A stretch of DNA of 7,478 nt from JBDTLH01 sp039934875 (GCA_039934875.1 JBDTLH010000216.1:1-7478), one strand, 5' to 3'; shown: positions 1 to 5,891, counted from the first letter of the stretch. Notes: generated by a model from the sequence alone, not told the origin. A program made the numbers and translations.

Positions 1-117
1 CGCTGCTGCATTGTGCCCTCTTAAAAACAGTATGACGGACAAGCACAAAATCAACATCGCCCACACATTCTCGGAAATCAAGTTGGTCAGCTCAACGGCC
101 TGTTTTAGCTTCTCCAT
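1..117 (-). CDS. Small membrane protein, partial, overlaps the spanin gene
   Basis: A frame open from ATG 117 to the window edge (39 codons seen), too short to attract attention but with a good GGAGG at 122-126, 4 bases before ATG. The start lies inside the last codons of the spanin-like gene in another frame. The visible protein has an amphipathic start (MEKLKQAVELTNLISEN) and a strong hydrophobic segment at 18-32 (VWAMLILCLSVILFL), then RGHNAAA. It is probably an additional lysis or envelope protein. The Cys25 context (LILC) is a poor lipobox, so an o-spanin is not well supported. The function and C-terminus are unknown. Confidence 0.55.
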   Translation of the reverse strand, partial: MEKLKQAVELTNLISENVWAMLILCLSVILFLRGHNAAA

Positions 118-844
118 GCCCCCTCCGCAAATCTTCCACACTCGGTACCGACAGCTTTTTCGGCTTTCCCGCTATCCCCATCGTCAAGATCGAAACCGCC
201 CAGTTTCTCCTCTTTGGCACCGCGTTATACAACTGCACATACGAGTTCTCCAGCTCTCCCGCATATCCAGCTAACGAATCGTACTGCTGCTGTTGCAGTG
301 CCCGTGTCTTGTTGGCATCCTCCACCTGTTGTTGCAGTCCAGAGTTCTCGCCGCTCAATGCCTCGTTCTGCTTCTGGCAGAGCGGACGGTCCGCTAGACA
401 GGCCGCGATGGTCCTCTCCTCTGCATCACTGTAAACAATGCCGCTTTGCGCCGCGACTCCTTGCTCTCGCATCGCGTTTGCGTTCGCGGCATGCAGCGAT
501 CCCGACGGGATTTGTGCCACCGTGTTCGCTGCCGCCAGTCGCTCGCCCTGTATGCTTTCATTCGCCGCCGCGTTCTTGGATACGGCAGCCACCAGCACCG
601 CGCCTCGCGCATCAATCGTGGCAATCTGCTCCCGCAAAGTCCCTATCTCCGCCAACACATCGCGCCGCTCCTGGCTGCGCGTCTGCTCATTGTCTTGCGC
701 CGAGGTCGCCTGGGCCGACTGCACACCCTTGTGCTCCCCCAGATTCACATAGTGCTGACGCACGGCCAATAGCGCCAACGCTACTCCCGCCGCCATCAAC
801 GCGCGGCGCACCCAGATGTTCTGCAACAGGATCATCCACGTCAC
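92..844 (-). CDS. Inner-membrane spanin-like (Rz-like) protein
   Basis: 250 residues from GTG 844. The N-terminus carries two Arg (RR at 13-14), then one membrane segment at about 15-28 (ALMAAGVALALLAV). Coiled-coil regions follow at about 52-80 (NEQTRSQERRDVLAEIGTLREQI...) and 148-197 (Gln-rich, QQQVEDANKTRALQQQQYDSLAGYAGELENSYVQL). Two Cys lie at 139 and 146. Near the C-terminus is WAVSILTMGIAGKPKK (about 204-220). The plan (short cytoplasmic end, one span, long periplasmic coiled coil) and its place right after the endolysin fit an i-spanin of Gram-negative phages, which joins with an outer-membrane lipoprotein to fuse the membranes. It is longer than lambda Rz (153 residues). No nested Rz1-like lipoprotein was found inside it. 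Another single-span structural protein cannot be excluded. Its 3' end overlaps the next start by 26 bases. Confidence 0.55.
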   Translation of the reverse strand: MTWMILLQNIWVRRALMAAGVALALLAVRQHYVNLGEHKGVQSAQATSAQDNEQTRSQERRDVLAEIGTLREQIATIDARGAVLVAAVSKNAAANESIQGERLAAANTVAQIPSGSLHAANANAMREQGVAAQSGIVYSDAEERTIAACLADRPLCQKQNEALSGENSGLQQQVEDANKTRALQQQQYDSLAGYAGELENSYVQLYNAVPKRRNWAVSILTMGIAGKPKKLSVPSVEDLRRGHGEAKTGR

Positions 845-1284
845 GCCACTACCTCCGGCACGTAAACGGTCCCGGCGCCTGTGCTTCCCGCGTACGCCAG
901 CCGTCGCGGCGCAGCCCCGCAGTCCATCTGCACGTGAATGCATCGCGGAACCCCGCCGCTACTCTCCAGAATGACCTTGTCAAACGGCAGCCCGCTCTTC
1001 AATCGCAGCCAATCAAATACCATTCGCAAGCTCTCGCCCTCCACGTCGAAATCCGCCGCCGCCTCCGTCCCCGAAAACAGGTGCCATGATTTTGCCTTCC
1101 CCCCAACTGCCCGATTGTGTTCCGGATCGCGGTACCCGCAATGCACCCTCACCGCACGCCCATACTTCTCCCGTACCGGCTCCAGCACCTGATCGCACAA
1201 CGCCTGTGCGCTCTTCCGCACACACTCGTTTGCCGCTTCGACCCCCAACTCCGCGGCCGAAAAGTTCTTGGTCAACATCATCAT
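841..1284 (-). CDS. M15-type peptidase endolysin
   Basis: 147 residues from ATG 1284. Three consecutive ATGs occur. AGAGGA at 1289-1294 is 4 bases from the first and 7 bases from the second, so the N-terminus may be one residue shorter. It shows the pattern of Peptidase_M15_3 (D-Ala-D-Ala carboxypeptidase-like) phage lysis enzymes: NFSAAELGVEAAN at the start, a VRVHCGYRDPEHNRAVGG block (residues 45-62), SWH at 66-68 with zinc ligand His68, an Asp (78 or 80) as second ligand in AAADFD, and IHVQM with His117 as third. The spacing from His68 to the Asp is longer than the usual SxHxxGxAxD by about three residues (LFSGTEAAAD). The family cleaves peptide bonds in peptidoglycan stems or crosslinks. 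No signal peptide is seen, so it needs the neighbouring holin. The stop is overlapped by the next GTG. Confidence 0.8.
   Translation of the reverse strand: MMMLTKNFSAAELGVEAANECVRKSAQALCDQVLEPVREKYGRAVRVHCGYRDPEHNRAVGGKAKSWHLFSGTEAAADFDVEGESLRMVFDWLRLKSGLPFDKVILESSGGVPRCIHVQMDCGAAPRRLAYAGSTGAGTVYVPEVVA
852..856 (-). promoter_or_regulatory. Ribosome binding site fixing a GTG start at 844
   Basis: GGAGG (minus strand) lies 7 bases before GTG 844-842, which overlaps the endolysin TGA as GTGA. The in-frame ATG at 835 would be 16 bases away. The GTG is therefore the better start for the spanin-like gene. Confidence 0.65.
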
Positions 1285-1562
1285 CGTGTCCTCTTTACGA
1301 TCAGCGCATCGAGCTTGCTTTCAATTCGATCGAGCCGCTGGTTCCACTCCGCCTCGCGCTTCTGGTGCTCGTTCTCGCGCGCCTCCTGCTCCGCTCTCGG
1401 CACCACGGTGCGCTCGATCGCGGCGATCCGCGACGTGTTGTCTTGCATGCGCGCCTGCACTGACGTGAACGCTCCTACCGCGCCCACCAGCAGCACCAGT
1501 ACAGAAATCAACTCTCCGCCTCCGAAACTCTTGATTGTTCTTAATCCCTGTTCCCTGTCCAA
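1281..1562 (-). CDS. Holin-like small membrane protein with coiled coil
   Basis: 93 residues from TTG 1562, right after the hub stop (9 bases on). An alternative TTG at 1511 has GGAGG exactly 7 bases before it and would give a 76-residue protein starting at the membrane segment. This start cannot be settled by eye. Residues 18-33 (LISVLVLLVGAVGAFT) form one membrane segment. Residues 43-90 form a charged coiled coil (RIAAIERTVV...EWNQRLDRIESKLDALI). One membrane span plus coiled coil, directly before an endolysin gene, suggests a holin or holin-accessory protein, similar in general plan to haemolysin XhlA-type proteins but with the span at the opposite end. A spanin-type role is also possible. 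Its stop overlaps the endolysin start by 4 bases (ATGA). Confidence 0.55.
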   Translation of the reverse strand: MDREQGLRTIKSFGGGELISVLVLLVGAVGAFTSVQARMQDNTSRIAAIERTVVPRAEQEARENEHQKREAEWNQRLDRIESKLDALIVKRTR

Positions 1563-1570
1563 CCTTCACC

Positions 1571-3793
1571 TCACAAGCTCGTTTTCACCAGCGCCATCTC
1601 GCGCGAATAATTTCCACTCCCATCCACCTGCTTGAGATAGAACTCATCCGCGTTCGCTCCCTGCGGTAGAGAAAACTGCGCCGTCGAACTGCTCGCCACC
1701 AGCCCTGCCGTGGTCTGCCCCCATCCCTCCGCCGTGCTCCTCACCTCCACCGCGCCTCCGCTCACCAGCGTCCCGCAATCGACCTGAACTGCTCCGCCCG
1801 CGACTCCGCTCACCTGCACCGATGTCAAATCAGGCGCATAGATCGCCCCCGCAACTCCTCTTGCTGCCGTTAGCAACGGTTTCGCCGGCGTACTCTTGAT
1901 CGCAATCGGACTCGCCCCATCATTCGCCAGCTTGATCTTTGTCTGGAACGTATCCGCCCTCATGCTCACCGGCGTGATCGTGACGTCACGCACAATTCCC
2001 GTATTACCTCCAACGGAAATCGCATCGCCCGGCCACACGTCTGTTCCCAGTGCCGCCGTGGGATCCATCACCTGCCCTTGCAACAACGCCGCCGGATCAC
2101 TCGCGTCCGCCAGCAACGCCGCCGCCGCATTCTCGCAATCCGCCGTGCTCCGCGTCACCGGAGAGTCCGCATTCACTGTCAAGCTGTGCTCTCCAACCAC
2201 TACGCTCGCGTTTCCGCCCGACAACGTAGCTGTTGCCGAAGCTACTCCTCCCGTCCGATAGCGCAGTTTGAGTACGTCGCCTGACGCCGGTGTCCAGCTC
2301 AGCTTCACCTGTCCCTTGCTCAACCACGCCTCTGCCCCGTCCCGCTTCGCTCCAAAGCGCAACAGTCGTTCGCTTCCCCCGGCTACATAGCGCGCCTCGA
2401 CCGCCGGCCCCTGCGTTACCTTCACTGCTGCCATCGTGAGCGAAGCCACCGTCGCATTCATCGCTACAGCGGTCGCAAACGACGGAGACTCCGCCAAAGT
2501 CTGTGTCGCCAGTAGCCATAGCGTCTTCCCGCCCGCGCTCTGCTCCTCCATCTCGCAATGCACGCTGACCCATGACGCAATATCCTGCCCGCCCAAACCG
2601 CTGCTCGCTGGATGCTTCGAGCTGTGATATACCTGCGCCCTGCGCACATGCTCTGGCGCGAACAGCCGTACCCGCAGCGTGTACTTGGAAGCCGTGTTCA
2701 CCCCCACCGCCGGCCCGCTCAGAACGCCATTCATCACTGCTTGAAACTGTGCTCCGCCACCCGCGGCGGCGGACAATTCGAATCCCGCGAAACATCCCGC
2801 TGGATTTCCATTCTGATCGAAGCGCAGCACCGGATCAGACATCAATCCCATCAATCCCGGTTCTCCGCAACTTGCAACCACCACATTCCCGACCTCGAAC
2901 AGCACCCGGCCGCCCAACTCCACCGGAGCGCCCACTGCAAGCTCGCACACGCTGCCGCTCGCCGCCACCGACACCGCGCCCTTCGCTATACTGACCGCGC
3001 TCACCGCCCCGCTCACCGCCAGCAATGTCTGGCCATTTGCAAACGCGTCATAAAAGAGCTTTCGCTCCTCCGCCCCTTGGATCGGCTCTGAAACCTGAAT
3101 TAGACTGCTCGAACCATTCAGCGCGCTGTACTCGCTGACAAATGTCTGCGCTTCGTTCTTGCCCTTGACCGTTACCGTCGTCTTCGCCGCGGCAGTCGAA
3201 AGCTCTTCTATCTGCGAGTTAGCCGTGTGTACCACCGCGCCCACCGGCTGGACCACCAGTTGCCCCCCAATCACGCGATAGCTCAACCTCGATTGTGAGG
3301 AAACCGCCTCCATCACATCCATCGCGCTCTCCCCCGCGCCGATCTCGATAGCGGGGATCTGTATTCCTTCCGCGAATCCGCCGTCATTCGCAACCGCAGC
3401 CGCCCCCGCGATTTGCGCTGCCAGCAAACCTCCCGCGCTCGCCGTCGTCGTGCCCGTCAACCCGCCCGGAACACTCGCCCCTCCCAACGTCGCCTCGACG
3501 CTCAACGCGATCAGCGCCACCGCGTGTACAGGGCCCTGTTCGCCCCATCCCAGATACTCAAAGGAAACATCCGCGACCACTCCTGTGAACAGGGCTTCCG
3601 CCGTCACGCTGGCTATCGCGAGTTTCGCTCCAATCTGTGGCACAAGCACTTGGGGCCGCTGCAGCAGCAACTTCAAACTGCACTGCGAAGGACGGTTCAA
3701 GGCCCTCTTGATCTCCAGCCCCCCATCGTCAAGCACATACCCGGAGAAATCCTGCGCCCCGTTTCCATCCAAGAGATCAACCGTAATATTCAA
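1571..3793 (-). CDS. Large phage tail hub/tip protein with binding-type domains
   Basis: 740 residues from TTG 3793. Residues 1-105 (NITVDLLDGNGAQDFSGYVLDDGGLEIKRALNRPSQCSL..., IGAKLAIASVTAEALFTGVVADVSFEYLGWGE) resemble the first domain of tail hub/baseplate hub proteins: paired barrels with an LFTGVV..EYLG strand pair. Around 150-200 comes a second hub-like part (GESAMDVMEAVSSQSRLSYRVIGGQLVVQP). The middle, about 290-470, is a jelly-roll-like region (GCFAGFELSAAAGGGAQFQAVMNG, YTLRVRLFAPEHVRRAQVYHSS, WLLATQTL) that could be a carbohydrate-binding module. At about 540-630 hub-like sequence returns (LLQGQVMDP...VWPGDAISVGGNTGIVRDVTITP). The last 95 residues are Fn3-like. The protein probably sits at the tail tip and touches the host surface. 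It also takes the place where long-tailed phages have tape measure, Dit and Tal genes. No peptidase or lysozyme motif was seen. Confidence 0.65.
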   Translation of the reverse strand: MNITVDLLDGNGAQDFSGYVLDDGGLEIKRALNRPSQCSLKLLLQRPQVLVPQIGAKLAIASVTAEALFTGVVADVSFEYLGWGEQGPVHAVALIALSVEATLGGASVPGGLTGTTTASAGGLLAAQIAGAAAVANDGGFAEGIQIPAIEIGAGESAMDVMEAVSSQSRLSYRVIGGQLVVQPVGAVVHTANSQIEELSTAAAKTTVTVKGKNEAQTFVSEYSALNGSSSLIQVSEPIQGAEERKLFYDAFANGQTLLAVSGAVSAVSIAKGAVSVAASGSVCELAVGAPVELGGRVLFEVGNVVVASCGEPGLMGLMSDPVLRFDQNGNPAGCFAGFELSAAAGGGAQFQAVMNGVLSGPAVGVNTASKYTLRVRLFAPEHVRRAQVYHSSKHPASSGLGGQDIASWVSVHCEMEEQSAGGKTLWLLATQTLAESPSFATAVAMNATVASLTMAAVKVTQGPAVEARYVAGGSERLLRFGAKRDGAEAWLSKGQVKLSWTPASGDVLKLRYRTGGVASATATLSGGNASVVVGEHSLTVNADSPVTRSTADCENAAAALLADASDPAALLQGQVMDPTAALGTDVWPGDAISVGGNTGIVRDVTITPVSMRADTFQTKIKLANDGASPIAIKSTPAKPLLTAARGVAGAIYAPDLTSVQVSGVAGGAVQVDCGTLVSGGAVEVRSTAEGWGQTTAGLVASSSTAQFSLPQGANADEFYLKQVDGSGNYSREMALVKTSL

Positions 3794-3797
3794 TCTG

Positions 3798-3803
3798 CCT
3801 CCT
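3798..3803 (-). promoter_or_regulatory. AGGAGG ribosome binding site before a TTG start
   Basis: AGAGGAGG (minus strand, 3805-3798) precedes TTG 3793 by 4 bases from the core or 7 bases from AGAGG. There is no ATG or GTG in frame near it, so TTG is the likely hub start. A possible hairpin (3825-3806) abuts this site and could affect access. Confidence 0.65.
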
Positions 3804-3811
3804 CTTCCGCC

Positions 3812-3838
3812 AAACAAAAGGCGGAGCCGAAGCCCCGC
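3812..3838 (-). terminator. Strong intrinsic-terminator-like hairpin with UUCG loop
   Basis: On the minus strand, GCGGGGC-TTCG-GCTCCGC (3838-3821) makes a 7-bp stem with one G-T wobble and a C(UUCG)G tetraloop, known to be unusually stable. CTTTTGTTT follows at 3820-3812. It lies 40 bases after the tail gene stop and just before the hub gene. A second hairpin (TCCGCC-8 bases-GGCGGA, 3825-3806) shares part of the stem and so excludes the first. It ends immediately before the hub gene's ribosome binding site. Confidence 0.6.
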
Positions 3839-3878
3839 ACTCTAAACAATTTCTTTCTCCAGCAGCAGCACCCGTGGC

Positions 3879-4268
3879 TTAATACGCCGGTCCACCTGCC
3901 GGCAGATAGCTCCGGTAGCACAGCACCGTCTCCCCATCCACCGCATCCACCACCGGCAATGCTCTGAACTCCGCCGCTAATCCTACCTGCTCCACGCCCG
4001 CGCCCAATACGTGCCCAGCCTCGCCCGCGCCAATCATCGCCTGCAGCCGCGGATAGTAAAAGCACACGCGATCTCCCTGCGCTCCGTCTTCGATGAAGAG
4101 TGCCGACCACTCCTGGAAGTAAGAAGATCCGTCTCGATCCAGGAACCCCGTGATCTTCTGCACACTCGAGCCGCTCACCGGAGCGCCGCCCGGCAATGCC
4201 TCGTCCAGCACCAACTGTGTCGAAGTGATCGCCGCCACTTTCCCTATCTGGAAAGTCACCCGCCTCAC
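3879..4268 (-). CDS. Major tail (tube-like) protein, C-terminal part in -1 frame
   Basis: 129 residues if started at GTG 4268, which overlaps the TGA of the upstream piece (GTGA, 4265-4268). Only a weak GGATGGA lies upstream, so independent initiation is doubtful. Coding character continues across the join: WNYVRRVTFQIGKVAAITSTQLVLDEALPGG completes the inserted small barrel begun upstream. GFLDRDGSSYFQEWSALFIEDGAQGDRVCFYYPRLQAMIG and the closing VGLAAEFRALPVVDAVDGETVLCYRSYLP look like the second half of a tail tube barrel. Upstream of about 4290 the same frame reads as Arg/Cys-rich nonsense, so the frame change lies close to the stop. Options are translational coupling of two chains, a -1 frameshift during translation, or a one-base deletion (genomic or sequencing). 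A terminator-like hairpin follows the stop. Confidence 0.6.
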   Translation of the reverse strand: MRRVTFQIGKVAAITSTQLVLDEALPGGAPVSGSSVQKITGFLDRDGSSYFQEWSALFIEDGAQGDRVCFYYPRLQAMIGAGEAGHVLGAGVEQVGLAAEFRALPVVDAVDGETVLCYRSYLPAGGPAY

Positions 4269-4822
4269 ATAATTCCATCCAGCAACGCCGCTTGTGTTGA
4301 GCTGACATACGCGGCGGAAATCCCCGTCCCTATATATCCGGTTTGCTGCGCATAATCGATATCCACCGCCAGCAGGTCGCCCACTTGGAACTGCGCGAGA
4401 GAAGCCGCGCTCATCGTCAGCGCAATGGCGGTGCTCCCCGCCAGCAGCGCCACCGCAACGATCGCGCTCCCGCCCGATTCCGCCAGCAGGTTGAAATGCT
4501 GCGTTCCGCACGCTAACGCCATCTGCAACTTGCCCCACTCCCGAAACTGAAGTTTCACCTGCGCATCCGGCATGGTGCGGACTTGTACATTCACCTGCTC
4601 CTGTGTGCCAACCCGCACGGGAATATATTTCGTCGCGCTCGTCCGCTTAAGATCACTCACCCATCCCAGCGCGATCCACCCTGGCGGCGGACTTGCCGGG
4701 TCGAATCGCCCATTCGCGCTTGCGTCAAATTCGGTCGGCGTACCCGTCGCCTTATTCACCGCCCCAAAATACGCCCGCATCTCTCCCACTACCGGAACCA
4801 TCGCCGTCCTGCTATTCCCCAT
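4265..4822 (-). CDS. Major tail (tube-like) protein, N-terminal part
   Basis: Starts at ATG 4822 with AAGGAG at 4830-4835, 7 bases upstream; 185 residues. Residues 1-115 look like the first half of a tail tube beta-barrel: VPVVGEMRAYFGAVNKAT, then GWIALGWVSDLKRTSATKYIP, VGTQEQVNVQVRTMPDAQVK, and LQFREWGKLQMALACGTQHF. After a small Ala/Leu-rich part comes the start of an inserted small barrel (FQVGDLLAVDIDYAQQTGYIG). The reading frame then stops at TGA 4265-4267 after LLDGIM, in mid-domain. The missing continuation (NYVRRVTFQIGKV..., the rest of the barrel and the second half of the tube) is encoded immediately downstream in the -1 frame. A single polypeptide of about 314 residues (4822 to 3879) would result from a -1 shift or from repair of one lost base. 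The protein should form the tail tube through which DNA passes. Confidence 0.65.
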   Translation of the reverse strand: MGNSRTAMVPVVGEMRAYFGAVNKATGTPTEFDASANGRFDPASPPPGWIALGWVSDLKRTSATKYIPVRVGTQEQVNVQVRTMPDAQVKLQFREWGKLQMALACGTQHFNLLAESGGSAIVAVALLAGSTAIALTMSAASLAQFQVGDLLAVDIDYAQQTGYIGTGISAAYVSSTQAALLDGIM

Positions 4823-4863
4823 CCGACCTCTCCTTGCTACCCACTCACAACCGTTGGAACAAT

Positions 4864-4907
4864 ATGGCTTGTCATTGCGAGCGCAGCGAAGCAACCTCGC
4901 GTTTTGT
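4864..4907. repeat. Dispersed intergenic repeat (CATTGCGAGCGCAGCGAAGC family)
   Basis: The plus strand reads GTCATTGCGAGCGCAGCGAA then GCAACCTCGCG. This is a very widespread REP-like intergenic repeat, which translates spuriously to the familiar strings CHCERSEA..., VIASAAKQPR and LRCARNDKP. It contains a TTGC...GCAA inverted repeat (4875-4894). It lies in the 188-base gap between the tail-terminator-like and tail-tube genes and is not coding. Together with the segment at 4935-5010 it fills most of that gap. Confidence 0.7.
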
Positions 4908-4934
4908 CTTAGCCGCACACGTCCAAGTCAGGAC

Positions 4935-5010
4935 TCTACTACTTCGCGCTTCATTCTCTCTCCAGTACTTCGTGCTACCTTCGTGTCCTCTGCGGCTGCT
5001 CTTTGCCCCA
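4935..5010. repeat. Interspersed-repeat-like segment with TTCGTG units
   Basis: Right after the stop of the terminator-like gene there is a low-complexity stretch with three related units on the plus strand: ACTTCGCGCT (4941-4950), ACTTCGTGCT (4967-4976) and CCTTCGTGTC (4979-4988), then CTCTGCGGCTGC. It resembles the CTTCGTGTCCTCTGCGG-type dispersed repeat found between genes in several bacterial phyla, a comparison made from memory. No ribosome binding site or plausible coding sequence is seen in it. Confidence 0.5.
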
Positions 5011-5487
5011 CTACGAACTGGCATTCACGAACAACACAAACCCCCCCGCTCTCTCCACTCCCTTGTCCGTAATCAACGGCATCGTCCAATACACGCGATC
5101 TCCCAATGCCGCGCTGTTCGTCTGTGAATAGTCGCTCAACCCAGTCGTCGTAGGCATCATCGCGGCCAGCAGCTCCCCATCCATCTCTGATAGGTCTGCT
5201 TCCGCATGTGAGTTTGGAATCGCCACCGCCCCATACTTCACAATGCATTCCACCTTCACCAACACGCCCCCGGCCGGAGCCGCGTCCGCCACTGCCTCCT
5301 CCTTCCCGAAAGAAACATAGAAGACTCCGGGAATCGTTTTGTCCGCCTCCGATTGCAGCGCTGCCTCCATCGCAATCGCGATCCGCGTCGTCCCCCCAAT
5401 CAACGCAATCCGGTTAGGATTGATCACCTGCAACCGGTCCCTCAGCGCCACGTACAAGCTGTCTTTCGCCGCCTGGATTCTATTCAC
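5011..5487 (-). CDS. Tail-terminator-like or tail-completion protein
   Basis: A 158-residue protein starting at GTG 5487 with a well-spaced GGAGG. The N-terminal helix (NRIQAAKDSLYVALRDRLQVINPNR) is followed by alternating strands (RIALIGGTTRIAIAMEAA, GVFYVSFGKEEAV, GVLVKVECIVKYG), then an acidic helix (HAEADLSEMDGELLAAMMP) and beta strands to the end (DRVYWTMPLITDKGVERAGGFVLFVNASS). This layout, length and position after the neck genes fit proteins that cap or join the tail tube. The family match is not certain. Ten codons before the stop is a run of seven G (plus strand C7, 5041-5047), encoding Gly-Gly. It is a plausible site for slippage or length change. Repeats rather than another gene follow for 188 bases. 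Confidence 0.55.
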   Translation of the reverse strand: MNRIQAAKDSLYVALRDRLQVINPNRIALIGGTTRIAIAMEAALQSEADKTIPGVFYVSFGKEEAVADAAPAGGVLVKVECIVKYGAVAIPNSHAEADLSEMDGELLAAMMPTTTGLSDYSQTNSAALGDRVYWTMPLITDKGVERAGGFVLFVNASS

Positions 5488-5891
5488 TCCTGCTCCTCCG
5501 CGATTAGCCGGTACAGATACGCTTCGCCCCCGGCGCAAACCGCCTCTAATTCAGTCACATCCAGCACCACGCCCGCATACGTCACCTCGCTGCACCTTCC
5601 CAGCAATCCATAAACGTCCTGGAACCCAGCCTCGCTCGCCGCCTGCTCCAGATCGTCTGCCGGAATCAGCAACTCCCACCGCTCTCCTGCTACCGGAAGT
5701 ATTCTCCGCCCATGCGCCGTATCAATCCTTATTACCTGTGGCCCTGCTACCGCATACCCCAGCTCGCCCGCAGTGCCATCATCGCTTATGCCCGCTAACA
5801 CCAGCTCCAGCGGCCCGCCACCCAATGCACCAAGTAGCGAATCCACCAGCGCTCGCGCCATCGCGTTCGTCCCCTCGCTCATCGCGCTCAT
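5484..5891 (-). CDS. Small neck protein, probably head closure or minor head-tail
   Basis: A 135-residue protein whose ATG overlaps the connector stop (ATGA, 5888-5891). An ATG three codons later (MSAMSEG) is an alternative start. It opens with a helix (NAMARALVDSLLGALGG), continues with beta-rich segments (PLELVLAGISDD, PQVIRIDTAHGRRILPVAGERWELLIPADDL), has a middle helical part (EQAASEAGFQDVYGLLGR), and ends in an acidic tail (YRLIAEEQE). I recognise no catalytic motif. Place and size (between connector and a terminator-like protein) fit a head-closure or neck protein, but this is inferred from gene order, not from a motif. Its TGA overlaps the GTG of the next gene, so the three neck genes form one coupled set. 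Confidence 0.55.
   Translation of the reverse strand: MSAMSEGTNAMARALVDSLLGALGGGPLELVLAGISDDGTAGELGYAVAGPQVIRIDTAHGRRILPVAGERWELLIPADDLEQAASEAGFQDVYGLLGRCSEVTYAGVVLDVTELEAVCAGGEAYLYRLIAEEQE
5495..5499 (-). promoter_or_regulatory. Ribosome binding site fixing a GTG start at 5487
   Basis: GGAGG (minus strand) lies exactly 7 bases before GTG 5487-5485, which overlaps the upstream TGA as GTGA. This decides the start of the following gene. No equally supported ATG lies nearby in frame. Confidence 0.7.

Noticed and set aside
11..274. Plus-strand open frame of 87 codons at the left edge
   Set aside because: No ribosome binding site, and it is antisense to the spanin-like gene end and to the better-supported small membrane protein frame.
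394..624. Candidate Rz1-like gene nested in the spanin-like gene
   Set aside because: No lipobox or signal peptide at its start; the translation is Arg-rich throughout. It does not look like an o-spanin.
214..1089. Long plus-strand open frame of 291 codons opposite the spanin-like and endolysin genes
   Set aside because: It is Arg/Pro/Ser-rich with no domain character and lies antisense to two genes with clear features and ribosome binding sites. It is a shadow of GC-rich codon use.
2097..2795. Minus-strand open frame of 232 codons inside the hub gene
   Set aside because: Arg/Gly/Cys-rich composition in another frame of a well-supported long gene; no start signal seen.
3790..4308. Minus-strand open frame of 172 codons across the tail-tube C-terminal piece
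   Set aside because: It reads as Arg/Gly/Cys-rich low-complexity protein, while the overlapping frame (3879-4268) continues the tail tube fold. It also runs through the terminator-like hairpin.
4583..5127. Plus-strand frames carrying CHCERSEA and VIASAAKQPR strings
   Set aside because: These strings are translations of a dispersed non-coding repeat and are known false genes.
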